Source: Paenibacillus sp. FSL K6-3182 (GTDB taxonomy: Bacteria; Bacillota; Bacilli; Paenibacillales; Paenibacillaceae). From it: 64,000 nucleotides of DNA. Location of the stretch: assembly GCF_037976325.1 (NCBI RefSeq), contig NZ_CP150265.1, positions 4,583,501-4,647,500 of the forward strand, written 5' to 3'. The first letter of the stretch is position 1, and each line of letters starts with the position of its first letter. Made by a program: the position numbers and the translations under genes. Positions 8,144 to 20,238 of this stretch are shown here, in pieces. Under the pieces are notes generated by a model. It was given only the letters and a program-made list of their open reading frames with translations. It made no database searches and was not told the DNA's origin.

Positions 8144-10552
8144 CTAATAATCGAGCCACTCTGTGCTTGTTGAAAAACGACTGCCATGATGTGCAACCTT
8201 CATAACTGAGACAGTCTTTTCATTTGATTCCATTATATTTTGCTGCCGCTCATTTCTTATAATGGCGCGTTCCGTGGCTGCATTAATATCACCGGTAAAC
8301 AAGAAGATCGACTGAAAAAGCTGAACACTAAGCACAACACTGGCTTCATTCTGTTCCTCAAGTTGAGCCACCGCTTCCTCTTTTTGCGCCAATGGCCACA
8401 GAACGCTTATCTTCGTATTTGCATCTACCTGCTGCTTCATGCCCGCAGACGCGCTGTACATTGGAATTCCCAGTGCAATTGCCTGCTTAATAAGCTGCTG
8501 AGCATCATCTGCTTCCTTCAGCGTTCCGTTCCACCAAATGCTGCGTATTGGAAATGTCTCCAAAACCGCTTTTAAACCACGGATATGATCGCTATCCAAA
8601 TGTGAAATGACGAGGATGTCAATCTCGCGCACGCCTCTTTTCATTAGTAAAGGCACAAGCACCTTTTTCCCAATTTCAAAAGGGTCGCTCCGCTCCTTCC
8701 ACTCTTCTCCCGGCTTGCGGAAGCTCATCGTACCTCCGCCATCGATTAAAATATGCTTGCCGCCGGGTGTTCGGATATGTACAGCATCGCCTTGACCAAC
8801 ATCTATAAAACTAACTTCTGCCTGACGGTTAAATAAATCCGGTTCAAAGGCATAAAAAATCATAATCAAAACTAACGCTAACAGCAGATATTGGCTGATC
8901 CTTAGCTTTTTACTGTTTTCTTTAACCACTATGTAAGGATGAACCGCTCCAATTGGCGCTGTCTCCTCTATGGTCGCTGCTTCTTCCTCATGTTTCGCAG
9001 CGATTTGCATCGTCCAACTGCGCAAAATCCGAAATATAACACCAAATATAATCAACCAAGCTGCCACCCACCAAAGAGGCGGAGTTGCCCAAATCGTCCT
9101 TAGTGAATCCACTTCGGACAGCTGCTCGACGAAAGCAAACGTCCATTCATTCGCGAAATGCGAGAAATAGGCCAGCAGCTTGCCGCCGCCCTCCCAAGGT
9201 ATCGCGAGCAGGAGCGATACTGCGCCAAGCGGCATAACGATAAAGCTGATGAACGGAACGAGTACAAAATTCGCGAGCATAGACAACACATGAAACTGAT
9301 TGAAATAATAAATCGTCAGGGGAAAGGATACAATCTGCGCGACGAGCGTAACCGCTGCCAGATCAAGCAGTGATTTTCCTCTGCGCCACCTCGGCATCGC
9401 TTGCCGTACAGGCTGGACTCCGACAATTAGACCGATCGTTACAATGAACGACAGCTGAAAGCTGACATCCTCGATAAAATAGGGATCATAAATAAGCATG
9501 AGCACAGCAGCAGCAGCTAGCAGATGCAGCCCATCCTTCAGCTTGCCCATCCGGGCTGCCAATAGCCCAAGAACGGACATTAGACCCGCGCGGACTACCG
9601 ATGGGGACGCGCCGGCAAGCAGCACATACATGGGAACGGATAACATGAGGATGAGCAGCATTCGTTCGCGGCTTATACGTGCGAGGTGCAGCAGTCCGCT
9701 AAGCGCATAAAGGAATACAGCAACATGGAGGCCCGAAATCGCTAAAATATGCGTTAAACCAAGCCTTGAAAATTGCTGGAACTGCTCTGGATCGAGGTCC
9801 TCGCGAATGCCGAGGACCAGCCCCTTCATGTATCCGGACTGCGAGGACGGATACAGCTGTTCCATCTGCGCGCCAAGCCATGCGCGCGCGTTGTCGACGC
9901 GGCCGAGCAGCGCGGCCGCGGTCCACTTGGGGCCCGGCGCCGGCTTTACGGCGGCGGTGCCCTTCACTTTGAGCAGCCAGTGGATTCTCTGGCTGCTGAG
10001 GTAGCGGCGGTAATCAAATCTGCCGCTATTGGATGCGCCAGCCGGCCGCGTAAGCTCGCCGGCAAGGCGCACTTTGGCGCCGCGCTGCCAAGCCGCGGCG
10101 ATAGCCTGCTCCGGCTGTTCAATCAACCAGACATGCACGATCAACCGCTCGCGCAACGGCTGCGCAGCGGCTTCACCTTGAACGTGGATGCTGTGCGCCT
10201 CCACGCGAAACATCGCGCGGTCGCCGTCGACCTCCACCGCCGACACAATAACGCCCTCCGCTTCCGCCGCATACGCAGCTCGCGGTCCATCCGCCTCAGC
10301 GGCGGCAAGCAGTGCTGGCAGCGCAGTCACGTTGCGGGCATCCGCCCATAACCGCTCTCCTGCGGCAAGGCACACTGCCAAAGCACAAGCTGCCGCGAGC
10401 TGCCACGTCGCTTGCTTGCCAAGCACTGCGGCGGTCGCGAGTAATATTCCCGCTCCCGCCGCAAGCCAAACGCCGCTGTTGTTCAATCCAGCAGCAGCCG
10501 CGCCCCCAAATACCCAACAAATCGCAAACCAAATTAAAGGACGTCGATTCAC
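8144..10552 (-). CDS. comEC: ComEC DNA-uptake channel, truncated by in-frame amber codon
   Basis: ComEC forms the membrane channel that passes single-stranded DNA into competent cells. The N-terminal half is strongly hydrophobic with many transmembrane segments and includes the competence core around LGLTHILAISGLHVAVFLYAL. The C-terminal metallo-beta-lactamase-like domain shows SFIDVGQGDAVHIRTPGG, HLDSDHIRG and AHHGSRFSTS. Translation stops at TAG 8144-8146 after WLDY, and the family sequence continues in frame for 58 more codons. A TGG (Trp) to TAG change would explain it. I favour GTG 10552, with GGAGGG 8 nt upstream, over GTG 10573. A terminator lies between comEB and this start. The product, about 802 residues, probably lacks a complete nuclease-like domain. 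Confidence 0.9.
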   Translation of the reverse strand: MNRRPLIWFAICWVFGGAAAAGLNNSGVWLAAGAGILLATAAVLGKQATWQLAAACALAVCLAAGERLWADARNVTALPALLAAAEADGPRAAYAAEAEGVIVSAVEVDGDRAMFRVEAHSIHVQGEAAAQPLRERLIVHVWLIEQPEQAIAAAWQRGAKVRLAGELTRPAGASNSGRFDYRRYLSSQRIHWLLKVKGTAAVKPAPGPKWTAAALLGRVDNARAWLGAQMEQLYPSSQSGYMKGLVLGIREDLDPEQFQQFSRLGLTHILAISGLHVAVFLYALSGLLHLARISRERMLLILMLSVPMYVLLAGASPSVVRAGLMSVLGLLAARMGKLKDGLHLLAAAAVLMLIYDPYFIEDVSFQLSFIVTIGLIVGVQPVRQAMPRWRRGKSLLDLAAVTLVAQIVSFPLTIYYFNQFHVLSMLANFVLVPFISFIVMPLGAVSLLLAIPWEGGGKLLAYFSHFANEWTFAFVEQLSEVDSLRTIWATPPLWWVAAWLIIFGVIFRILRSWTMQIAAKHEEEAATIEETAPIGAVHPYIVVKENSKKLRISQYLLLALVLIMIFYAFEPDLFNRQAEVSFIDVGQGDAVHIRTPGGKHILIDGGGTMSFRKPGEEWKERSDPFEIGKKVLVPLLMKRGVREIDILVISHLDSDHIRGLKAVLETFPIRSIWWNGTLKEADDAQQLIKQAIALGIPMYSASAGMKQQVDANTKISVLWPLAQKEEAVAQLEEQNEASVVLSVQLFQSIFLFTGDINAATERAIIRNERQQNIMESNEKTVSVMKVAHHGSRFSTSTEWLDY

Positions 10553-10589
10553 CTCTAGCTCCCTCCAATTCACAAAGCCTCATAACAAA

Positions 10590-10632
10590 AAAAGAACCTC
10601 TGTCGCATCAAAAGATGCAATCAGAGGTTCCT
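10590..10632 (-). terminator. Terminator between comEB and comEC
   Basis: Minus-strand hairpin GAACCTCTG...CAGAGGTTC with an inner GCATC/GATGC stem, followed by TTCTTTTTTT. It lies between the comEB stop and the comEC start, so comEC would need readthrough or its own promoter. Confidence 0.8.
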
Positions 10633-10660
10633 CCTCGTTTCTACTATTTCATGAACAACG

Positions 10661-11191
10661 CTATGATGTTACATCCATATGCGCCTGAGCAGGTGGCTCG
10701 TAATGATCCAAACAACGGAAAACAATACCTTTCTGGGCCATCATATTGCTCACCTTTTCACTGTCTTTCGGATAACTGCGATGATAGACGATTTCGATAA
10801 CACCGCTGTTCGCAAGCATGTTAGCGCATGTCCAGCAAGGTTGGTCGGTTACATAAACGGTTGAGCCTTCGCGATCGGTACGATCGGTGAACAGCAGCAA
10901 ATTTTGCTCCGCATGTATCGTTCGAATACAGCGTTGTTTCTTGAATGGCTGCTCCTTGCCGTCAACCAGCTTCATCTCAACTTCCTCCGAAATCATGCAG
11001 CCTGCCTCGAGACAATCCTGCACGCCCATCGGAGCACCGTTATACGCTGTGCCAAGCAGTTTTTTTCCTTGTACAAGAACAGCTCCAACATGTCTGCGCG
11101 GACAACGCGAGCGCGTCGAAACCATATAGGCAATATCCATGAAGTAGGTGTCCCAGTCCTTGCGGTCGGCATCCTTCGTTTGGGTGCTCAT
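10661..11191 (-). CDS. comEB: ComEB, dCMP deaminase family protein
   Basis: Zinc-dependent deaminase of the dCMP deaminase family, 176 residues. The active site is visible as HAEQN near residue 93 (His ligand and catalytic Glu) and PCWTCAN near 117 (two Cys ligands). RCPRRHVGAVLVQ and GTAYNGAP are conserved substrate-side motifs. It likely converts dCMP to dUMP for dTTP supply. The gene is part of the comE cluster, though in Bacillus ComEB is not needed for DNA uptake. It is separated from comEA by metY here. Confidence 0.93.
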   Translation of the reverse strand: MSTQTKDADRKDWDTYFMDIAYMVSTRSRCPRRHVGAVLVQGKKLLGTAYNGAPMGVQDCLEAGCMISEEVEMKLVDGKEQPFKKQRCIRTIHAEQNLLLFTDRTDREGSTVYVTDQPCWTCANMLANSGVIEIVYHRSYPKDSEKVSNMMAQKGIVFRCLDHYEPPAQAHMDVTS

Positions 11192-11303
11192 AACTCAACT
11201 TCCTCTCTCATGCTGCATCTGATGATCTCTGGTTGCATTTATTTATCGTATATTTCTTCGTTAAAGCTGATTCATTATCAAGTGGACACTAAAGCGTTTA
11301 GGC

Positions 11304-13237
<1,934 letters not shown>

Positions 13238-13432
13238 TTCTTCACTCTCCTTTGAAAGCGACGAATTATTTGGTAATTAGTGACATATGAAACAAGTCCT
13301 GCGGAATAAGGTAAGAGAGCACACGAAATGAGTACGGCTATTGAAATTTTCACTCGGGATTTGTTCGCATATAACCATTCTCTACAAATTAAAGCAGGTT
13401 ATGCGCGCGCCAAACCTATAGGAGGGTTCAGC

Positions 13433-14272
13433 ATGAATGTCGGATTTATCGGGACGGGCACAATGGGAAGCCTGCTCATTGAAGCTTTGATCGCATCTGG
13501 TGCATTATCACCAAAACAAATTGCCGTCAGCAACCGCACCTTTGCAAAAGCGCAAGCCTTGGCCAACCGTTATTCCGGCATGAGAGCCGAATATACGAAT
13601 GCTGCGGCTGCCTGCGGCTGCGATATTGTTTTTTTGTGCGTAAAGCCTTTGGAGTTCAAAAAAGTGGTCGATGATTTGAAGGCAACTATTCGACCAAATC
13701 AGATTGTCGTATCTATAACGAGTCCTGTCCTTATCTCTCATCTAGAAGGGGAACTCGATTGCAAGGTAGCTAAGGTTATTCCGAGCATTACAAATTATGT
13801 ATGGAGCGGAGCATCGCTTTGTATTTATGGGGAAACGATTGATGAAAATGATATGGCTCAACTGGAGGACTTATTATCCCATATTAGTCAACCGCTGCGA
13901 ATAGATGAGAATTACACACGCATCGTATCCGACATTTCAAGCTGCGGACCAGCTTTTATGTCTTTCCTGCTTGAGCAATTTGTGGATGCTGCGGTTGAAG
14001 AAACGGGTATAAGCCGTGATGAAGCGCTGCGTGTTGCAAGCGCCATGCTGCTCGGAACCGGCTTGCTGCTGACCGAAGGCGGCCTTACACCAGCAGAGGT
14101 GCAAGAGAGAGTTGCCGTCCCTGGCGGCATTACAGCCAAAGCGCTAAACCTGCTGCGCCGCGAGACAGAAGGAGTGTTCAATCAACTCATCCGTACGACA
14201 CATGCAAAGTTCGATGAAGATGTGGTCAAGGTTTCGACCGCCTTTATAGGCGAAGAGGTGAACGGTCAATAG
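13433..14272 (+). CDS. comER: ComER, pyrroline-5-carboxylate reductase-like protein
   Basis: ProC-family protein encoded divergently from comEA, as in Bacillus, where it has been linked to competence and sporulation or biofilm control. The 279-residue protein has the N-terminal Rossmann motif GFIGTGTMGSLL. Its C-terminal dimer domain contains SDISSCGPAFMSFLLEQFVD and VAVPGGITAKALNLL, the P5C reductase signature with changes. I chose ATG 13433, which follows AGGAGGG closely; the open frame runs back to 13328 without a ribosome site. Whether it still reduces pyrroline-5-carboxylate is unclear. Confidence 0.9.
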   Translation: MNVGFIGTGTMGSLLIEALIASGALSPKQIAVSNRTFAKAQALANRYSGMRAEYTNAAAACGCDIVFLCVKPLEFKKVVDDLKATIRPNQIVVSITSPVLISHLEGELDCKVAKVIPSITNYVWSGASLCIYGETIDENDMAQLEDLLSHISQPLRIDENYTRIVSDISSCGPAFMSFLLEQFVDAAVEETGISRDEALRVASAMLLGTGLLLTEGGLTPAEVQERVAVPGGITAKALNLLRRETEGVFNQLIRTTHAKFDEDVVKVSTAFIGEEVNGQ

Positions 14273-14304
14273 CTGTTCTTCAGCTAATGCCCGCTCACCT
14301 CTTC
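14252..14304. terminator. Hairpin at the comER/leuS convergence
   Basis: Arms GAAGAGGTGA/TCACCTCTTC enclose an inner AGCTG/CAGCT stem and overlap the comER stop codon. The T runs are poor on both sides, so it is a likely but not ideal terminator. Confidence 0.5.
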
Positions 14305-14312
14305 TGTTTGTC

Positions 14313-16751
14313 TTAATTAGCAACGATATTGACTAGCTTGCCTTTTACCGCAATGACTTTACGGATTGTTTTGCCGGCAATCAGCTCTTGTACCTTCTCA
14401 AGTTCTTTCGCTATGCTTTCCATTTCAGCAACGTCCATATCAGCTGCAATGGAGATACGATCTGCGATTTTACCATTTACTTGTACGACGATCTCAACCT
14501 CTTGATCGACCGTCCAAGCTTCTTCGAACGTCGGGAACGCTGCATACGTAAGCGAATCCGTGCGTCCCAGCTTCTCCCATAGCTCTTCCGCGATATGCGG
14601 CGCAATTGGAGAAATCAATTGAACGAATTGCTCCATTGCTGCTTGAGGAAGCACTTCTGTTTTATAGGCTTCGTTTACAAAAATCATGAGCTGGCTGATT
14701 ACGGTGTTGAAGCGAAGTCCCTCATAATCATCCGTAATTTTTTTGATTGAACGATGCCATGTGCGCTTGAATGCATCACTCGTTTCGCCATTGCCGATTT
14801 TGGCATTCAAGCTGCCATCCTCGTTCACGAACAAACGCCATACACGGTTAAGGAAACGATATGTTCCTTCCACACCATTGGTATTCCAAGGTTTCGTTGC
14901 TTCAAGCGGACCCATAAACATTTCGTACATACGTAGCGTATCTGCGCCAAACTCGTTTACGATATCATCTGGATTGATAACATTTCCACGCGATTTGGAC
15001 ATTTTTTCGTTGTTGTTTCCAAGGATCATGCCTTGGTTGACAAGCTTATGGAACGGCTCCTTTGTATCTACAACGCCGATATCATAAAGCACCTTGTGCC
15101 AGAAACGAGCGTAAAGCAGATGCAGAACAGCGTGCTCAGCGCCACCGATGTAAAGGTCAACCGGCAGCCATTGCTTTTGCTTCTCTGGCGAACAAAGCTG
15201 TTTGTCGTTTTTAGGATCGATGAAGCGCAGGTAGTACCAGCAGCTGCCTGCCCATTGCGGCATCGTGTTCGTTTCACGGCGAGCCTTCATGCCCGTTTCA
15301 GGATCAATCGTGTTCACCCATTCCGTAACGCTGGCAAGCGGTGATTCCCCTGTTCCTGAAGGAGTAATAGCATCAACATCAGGCAGCAGAAGCGGAAGCT
15401 GATCCTCAGGAACAGTCTTCATCGTACCATCCTCCAAGTGAAGGATCGGAATCGGCTCACCCCAGTAGCGCTGGCGGCTGAACAACCAATCGCGCAGGCG
15501 GTAAGTGATTTTCCCTTTTCCTTTGCCCGATGCATCCAGATGCTCTATCATCTTCGCAATCGCTTCTTCATTCGTCAAACCGTTCAAGAAATCGGAATTG
15601 ACATGAATGCCGTCGCCTGCATAAGCTTCCTTCGTAACATCTCCGCCTTGCACAACCTCAACGATCGGCAAATCAAATTGCTTTGCAAATTCCCAGTCGC
15701 GAGCGTCATGACCTGGAACAGCCATAATAGCACCCGTTCCATAACCAGCAAGAACATAATCTGCAATCCAGATTTGTGTTTTCACGCCATTAACGGGATT
15801 AATGGCATAAGCTCCTGTGAACACGCCTGACTTGTCTTTCGCCAAATCAGTACGCTCCAAATCACTCTTGCGCGATGCTGCCAGTTGATAAGCTTCAACT
15901 GCTTCTTTTTGCTCTGCCGTTACGATTTTTGCAACAAGCTCATGTTCAGGAGCGAGTACGCAATAAGTCGCGCCAAACAATGTATCTGGACGAGTCGTAA
16001 ATACGACCAATGCGGAATCATGACCGTCAATCTCAAAGGTAACCTCAGCTCCTTTGGATTTTCCAATCCAGTTGCGCTGCATATCCTTAATGCTCTCTGT
16101 CCAGTCCAGTTCTTCCAAATCATCCAACAGACGATCCGCGTATTCCGTAATTTTCAAAATCCACTGACGCATAGGCTTGCGAACAACGGGATGATTGCCC
16201 CGCTCGCTTAGGCCGTTAATAACCTCTTCATTGGCAAGCACCGTTCCAAGAGCCTCACACCAGTTAACTGATACTTCAGCAACATAAGCGAGTCCTCTGT
16301 TGTACAATTGGATAAAAATCCATTGCGTCCATTTATAATATTCAGGATCGGTTGTACTAATCTCGCGATCCCAATCGTATGAGAAGCCAAGTGATTTTAT
16401 TTGTCTGCGGAAATTATCGATGTTTACAAACGTAATATCGCGCGGATGCTTTCCTGTATCAAGCGCATGCTGCTCAGCAGGCAATCCGAACGCGTCCCAG
16501 CCCATTGGATGAAGGACATTATAACCTTTCATTCTTTTGTAGCGAGACACGATATCCGTCGCTGTATAACCTTCTGGATGTCCAACATGCAAGCCAGCTC
16601 CAGATGGATATGGAAACATATCTAATGCGTAAAACTTTGGTTTTTCAGCATCCTCTGTCGTTTGAAACGTTTTGTTTTTATCCCAAAATTGCTGCCATTT
16701 CGGCTCCACAACAAGCGGGTTATAGCCGTGAAATTGCTGTTCTTGACTCAT
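14313..16751 (-). CDS. leuS: Leucyl-tRNA synthetase
   Basis: Class I aminoacyl-tRNA synthetase that charges tRNA-Leu. The 812-residue protein has the HIGH-type motif ([12 protein letters not shown], about residues 44-55) and the KMSKSRGNV motif near 580. The editing domain lies between them, with the [12 protein letters not shown] signature. I use ATG 16751 ([20 protein letters not shown]), preceded by AGAGG; the frame extends 11 codons further without a better site. A T-box leader upstream couples expression to uncharged tRNA-Leu. Confidence 0.98.
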   Translation of the reverse strand: MSQEQQFHGYNPLVVEPKWQQFWDKNKTFQTTEDAEKPKFYALDMFPYPSGAGLHVGHPEGYTATDIVSRYKRMKGYNVLHPMGWDAFGLPAEQHALDTGKHPRDITFVNIDNFRRQIKSLGFSYDWDREISTTDPEYYKWTQWIFIQLYNRGLAYVAEVSVNWCEALGTVLANEEVINGLSERGNHPVVRKPMRQWILKITEYADRLLDDLEELDWTESIKDMQRNWIGKSKGAEVTFEIDGHDSALVVFTTRPDTLFGATYCVLAPEHELVAKIVTAEQKEAVEAYQLAASRKSDLERTDLAKDKSGVFTGAYAINPVNGVKTQIWIADYVLAGYGTGAIMAVPGHDARDWEFAKQFDLPIVEVVQGGDVTKEAYAGDGIHVNSDFLNGLTNEEAIAKMIEHLDASGKGKGKITYRLRDWLFSRQRYWGEPIPILHLEDGTMKTVPEDQLPLLLPDVDAITPSGTGESPLASVTEWVNTIDPETGMKARRETNTMPQWAGSCWYYLRFIDPKNDKQLCSPEKQKQWLPVDLYIGGAEHAVLHLLYARFWHKVLYDIGVVDTKEPFHKLVNQGMILGNNNEKMSKSRGNVINPDDIVNEFGADTLRMYEMFMGPLEATKPWNTNGVEGTYRFLNRVWRLFVNEDGSLNAKIGNGETSDAFKRTWHRSIKKITDDYEGLRFNTVISQLMIFVNEAYKTEVLPQAAMEQFVQLISPIAPHIAEELWEKLGRTDSLTYAAFPTFEEAWTVDQEVEIVVQVNGKIADRISIAADMDVAEMESIAKELEKVQELIAGKTIRKVIAVKGKLVNIVAN

Positions 16752-16808
16752 GTGCTCATATCCTCTCTCAAATAAATGCTGCATGCATAATTGTACAAAA
16801 AAACATAA

Positions 16809-17085
16809 AACCTCTCGCCCCTAGCGAATTATCGCTAGGGACGAGAGGTTGTTCTCCCGTGGTACCACCCTAGTTAGCGAAAGACATGCTTTGCCGATCG
16901 CTCACTTGTCGCCCTTATCGCGGGCCAAACGGTGATTTTCGCGTAAACGATGTTTCGTAAACATCGCTTTCGTTAATCGCACAGCTCCAAGGCGAGCTTC
17001 ATTTCGCTGCAGGTCCGGCTTCCACCATAAATCACCGGCTCTCTAGGCCTGACAAACGAAATTACTGTTCCTCTTCAACGCTCCA
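16809..17085 (-). promoter_or_regulatory. T-box leader of leuS (leucine)
   Basis: Minus-strand leader RNA. The 5' Stem I start GCGTTGAAGAGGAACAG lies at about 17064-17081. The AGAGAGCC element is next, followed by GAAGCTCGCCTTGGAGC, in which CTC (16994-16996) is the likely leucine specifier codon. The T-box sequence AGGGTGGTACCACGGG is at 16856-16871. The terminator stem AACCTCTCG...CGAGAGGTT with a T run is at 16809-16850. All parts are in the expected order. Uncharged tRNA-Leu should stabilise the antiterminator. Confidence 0.93.
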
Positions 17086-17187
17086 TATGCATAAAATCGT
17101 TAGTTTCGATTATAAAGATCACACGGTTCGGTGTCAAGAGAACGAACTTGAACTTCAAGCGTATACTAATCAATTTGCACAACACAT

Positions 17188-18429
17188 TTATTTTTCTTGT
17201 GCTCCTGATATGGTTTTATTCGCTCCAGCTCCGAAGCCTATATATCCAAAAATAACGGCAACGGCTACTAGCATCACTAATGAGACAGTCCAATTATTCG
17301 TCAAATCATGAATGAGTCCAAACAACAGCGGTCCGGCAGCGGCAAGCAGATAACCAAGAGACTGCGCCATCCCCGACAACTGAGCCGACTGCCTTGTGCT
17401 GCTTGTCCGCAGTACAAAAAACATAACCGCGAGACTAAAGCCGGAACCGCCGGCAATTCCGAGTAAGATCATACAAATCGGAATAAGATCCACATTCCCG
17501 CTAAGGAGCCCTAAATATCCTAGGAGCAGCAAGATCGTTGTAAGAATAACAAGCAGCCTTTGGCTTGCCTGCTTTCCCGCAATGACAGGGATAATAAAAG
17601 TCGCGGGCAAGCTGACAAATTGCAGCAGTGACAGCATCCATCCCGCATCAACGTGACTCATGCCGCGGTCAGACAAAATTTCAGGCAGCCATGATATGTT
17701 GACATAGAAACAAAATGATTGAAGACCCATAAATAATGCTACTTTCCAAGCTAAGCCAGAGCGCAGCAGACCACCGTTCTTCTCGCCATCCGTTGCTGCT
17801 TTGTTGTTGTCCTTCTTCGCAAACGAACGAAGTTGCGGTACCCAAGCAATCGTAGCAATTAGAGCGAGCAGTGCCCAGCAGGCCAGCATCCCTTGCCAGC
17901 CAAAGGAAATCTTCTCTGTAATGGGAATGCTGAATCCTGAAGCTAGAGCAGCGCCTAAATTCATCACGACCGAATATAAACCAGTCATTAGACCGACGGT
18001 GGCCGGAAAATCTCTTTTTATCATGCTCGGAAGCAGTACGTTTGCAACTGCAATCGCCATGCCCAGCAAGATCGTTCCAACAAATAAAGCGGCTATCGCC
18101 GGAAGGGATCGAATTACAATCGCGCCAGTTAGCACAACCATTGCAATAAATAATGTGTTTTCCATACTAATGCGCTGTGCAATTCGTGGCGCAAGCGGAG
18201 AAATAAGTGCAAATGCTAGCAGTGGCAAGGTCGTCAGCAGTCCAGTGAGCGCACTGGAGATGCCAAACGAACGCTGAATTTCAGATACGATTGGTCCAAC
18301 CGCTGTTAGTGGCGCTCGCAAATTAGCGGCTATTAGCAATATGCCAAGAAGCAGCAGCCATGAGCTTGTTATTGCAATTGGCGCAGAAGATGTAGATGCT
18401 GATGATAAATTTGAATTGCTGATTTTCAC
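17188..18429 (-). CDS. MFS transporter, CynX/NimT-like
   Basis: Major facilitator superfamily permease of about 413 residues with around 12 hydrophobic segments. The opening GILLIAANLRAPLTAVGPIV and the segment NVLLPSMIKRDFP resemble the cyanate permease/YeaN subfamily. Substrate is not known. GTG 18429 has AAGGA 7 nt upstream, better than ATG 18450, which lies further up the same frame; the frame stays open to 18498. It stands alone on the minus strand between leuS and a GNAT gene. Confidence 0.85.
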   Translation of the reverse strand: MKISNSNLSSASTSSAPIAITSSWLLLLGILLIAANLRAPLTAVGPIVSEIQRSFGISSALTGLLTTLPLLAFALISPLAPRIAQRISMENTLFIAMVVLTGAIVIRSLPAIAALFVGTILLGMAIAVANVLLPSMIKRDFPATVGLMTGLYSVVMNLGAALASGFSIPITEKISFGWQGMLACWALLALIATIAWVPQLRSFAKKDNNKAATDGEKNGGLLRSGLAWKVALFMGLQSFCFYVNISWLPEILSDRGMSHVDAGWMLSLLQFVSLPATFIIPVIAGKQASQRLLVILTTILLLLGYLGLLSGNVDLIPICMILLGIAGGSGFSLAVMFFVLRTSSTRQSAQLSGMAQSLGYLLAAAGPLLFGLIHDLTNNWTVSLVMLVAVAVIFGYIGFGAGANKTISGAQEK

Positions 18430-18545
18430 GAAATAATCCTTCTTTCTCATGCTGATCAATCTAAGTTGTTTAGTTTCCCATATAAGCGCCTTAAACATTC
18501 AACAAGGCGCCTTATACGATTATTACAAATAACAAATAGCAGCTT

Positions 18546-19739
18546 TTATTTTTTTACTCGATACCAATACTCGTATTGCGGGCCATACCCGATTTTATCG
18601 TACAGCCGATTAGCTGCTGCGTTATCTTTTACGACGAGCAGATAACCTTCAGTCGCTCCACGTCCCTTGCCCCATTGTAGAAGATGCAGCACTAGCTGCT
18701 CGCCAAAACCTTTATTTCGATAGTTAGGATCGGTCACAATATCATAAATACCAATCCAACCATCCTCAATCACCGCATAGCCGCATGCTACCGGTATTCC
18801 ATTGTCGTGCAGGATTGCGCAGCATTTATCCAGCGGTGACTGTTCTATCATTTTGCGTGTAGTTGACCGCTGTTCATCCGTTAAACGACTAAAAACCGCA
18901 ACCGCATCCAGCCAGTTCTCCGAAACTTCCTGTTCGAGCCAAATTTCAGCAGCCTTCGGGGATAGAGCGTCAGAAAGATGTATCGTCTTTACAATCGTCC
19001 GGTCGATAAGCTCATAACCGCGAGTCGCCAGTTCCTCATCAAGCGAGGTTGGCTGGACAAAGGGTGTTATTTTAAAAACAGAGCGTATTCCCTTGTGTTC
19101 ATACAGTTCCTCGCAGGAGCTGATTTTTGCATCAAGCTGAAGCGTGCTGCCGTACACAGGATTAATCGAATTGGAACGTTTCGTATAACCTTCTGCAAAA
19201 CGAAGCAGCCAGCCGTCGTAGACAACCGTTTGCAAAGCTGGCCAGCCATTCAAGCTCATTTCCTCTATGCGAAAATGCAACAGTCGTTTAATCTGCTCCA
19301 TATGATGCTGATCATGCCATATAAAATCTTTTATATACTGACTCACTTCAAAGGCATGGCCGTCCGCATCTACATATTTAGCTTTGTATTGCTCATCTGC
19401 TAACTGTGCTATCGTGTCAATAATCCGCTCACGTATGCTTGCAGCTTCATGAACGAGCTCAGCGACCGAAGTTGACCTGCTGTATATTTTTGCTTGTTCG
19501 TTAAACTCATTATAATCCAGATGTTTAACCGTAAGCGGCAGGCCAGCTCGCACCTTTAAGATTGCTTCTTCATAAAAATAAATATCCCAACGTAAAATAT
19601 GGGCTGTGACGTCTCGAACCGACCACTTTCCTGCGGCAATGCTCTGATTCCAAATACGTTCGTCGTAACGCGCCAAATCGGTTACAAACGTTATCCATTC
19701 TTTGAAGGTGTCCAGCAGCTGCATTTTCTCGACAACCAT
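18546..19739 (-). CDS. DinB-like domain fused to GNAT acetyltransferase
   Basis: Two recognisable parts in one protein of about 397 residues. Residues 1-155 look like a DinB/DfsB four-helix domain with candidate metal-binding His residues in HILRWD (near 48) and WHDQHHMEQI (near 140). The C-terminal 100 residues form a GNAT domain with DIVTDPNYRNKGFGEQLVLH (acetyl-CoA site) and NAAANRLYDKIGY. The middle (about 160-290) resembles the N-terminal half of longer GNAT proteins. ATG 19739 or TTG 19745 may start it; GGGGAG precedes both. The substrate is unknown. Confidence 0.82.
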   Translation of the reverse strand: MVVEKMQLLDTFKEWITFVTDLARYDERIWNQSIAAGKWSVRDVTAHILRWDIYFYEEAILKVRAGLPLTVKHLDYNEFNEQAKIYSRSTSVAELVHEAASIRERIIDTIAQLADEQYKAKYVDADGHAFEVSQYIKDFIWHDQHHMEQIKRLLHFRIEEMSLNGWPALQTVVYDGWLLRFAEGYTKRSNSINPVYGSTLQLDAKISSCEELYEHKGIRSVFKITPFVQPTSLDEELATRGYELIDRTIVKTIHLSDALSPKAAEIWLEQEVSENWLDAVAVFSRLTDEQRSTTRKMIEQSPLDKCCAILHDNGIPVACGYAVIEDGWIGIYDIVTDPNYRNKGFGEQLVLHLLQWGKGRGATEGYLLVVKDNAAANRLYDKIGYGPQYEYWYRVKK

Positions 19740-19882
19740 ATGCAAATTCCACTCCCCTTAAACTGGCATAATCATCCAAGCTTCCATTTATCATAAAGGA
19801 TGATTCATTAAGGAGAAAGATTTTTTTCCATTTTTGAAATAAAAAAAGCCGCCTCATGAGCAGCTAATTGCGATTCTGATCC

Positions 19883-20185
19883 TCATAACATATCAAATCG
19901 TTCAAGCTGTTCCAGCTGATTTTCTCGCTTCAATATTTCACTCTGCATCGGTCCAAGCAAATCAAAATGCGGATACTCTGACCGCGCATGAATATAGCGA
20001 GGGTTAAGTCCGTTATCGAGGCACCAGCGCGATAGCTTCTCCATATCGGAGCAGCCTACCTTCGTTACTGTCTTCATGTCTGGAAACCTCGAATCCAGCC
20101 AGTAGTGCGTCAGAAATGCAATTTCTCCGCGGGCAACGGCTTCCTTCCATCGCTGCAACTCTTTTCTTTTTATGCCAAAGGCCAC
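19883..20185 (-). CDS. Conserved hypothetical protein, YneQ-like
   Basis: A 100-residue soluble protein beginning MAFGIKRKELQRWKEAVARG. The pattern FLTHYWLDSRFPDMKTVTKVGC followed by WCLDNGLNPRYIH resembles Bacillus YneQ as I recall it. It has one notable Cys-Ser pair after the TVTKVG segment and no membrane segment. Function is unknown. A good ribosome site (AAGGAG) lies upstream. Confidence 0.8.
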   Translation of the reverse strand: MAFGIKRKELQRWKEAVARGEIAFLTHYWLDSRFPDMKTVTKVGCSDMEKLSRWCLDNGLNPRYIHARSEYPHFDLLGPMQSEILKRENQLEQLERFDML

Positions 20186-20238
20186 AGCACATCGCTCCTT
20201 TAACGTTGAACATTCCTTCCTGACTAGATATGGACTCT

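Noticed and set aside
9773..10351. Long plus-strand frame opposite the GC-rich part of comEC
   Set aside because: Arg/Ala-rich shadow produced by GC-rich codons of comEC; no start signal or family pattern.
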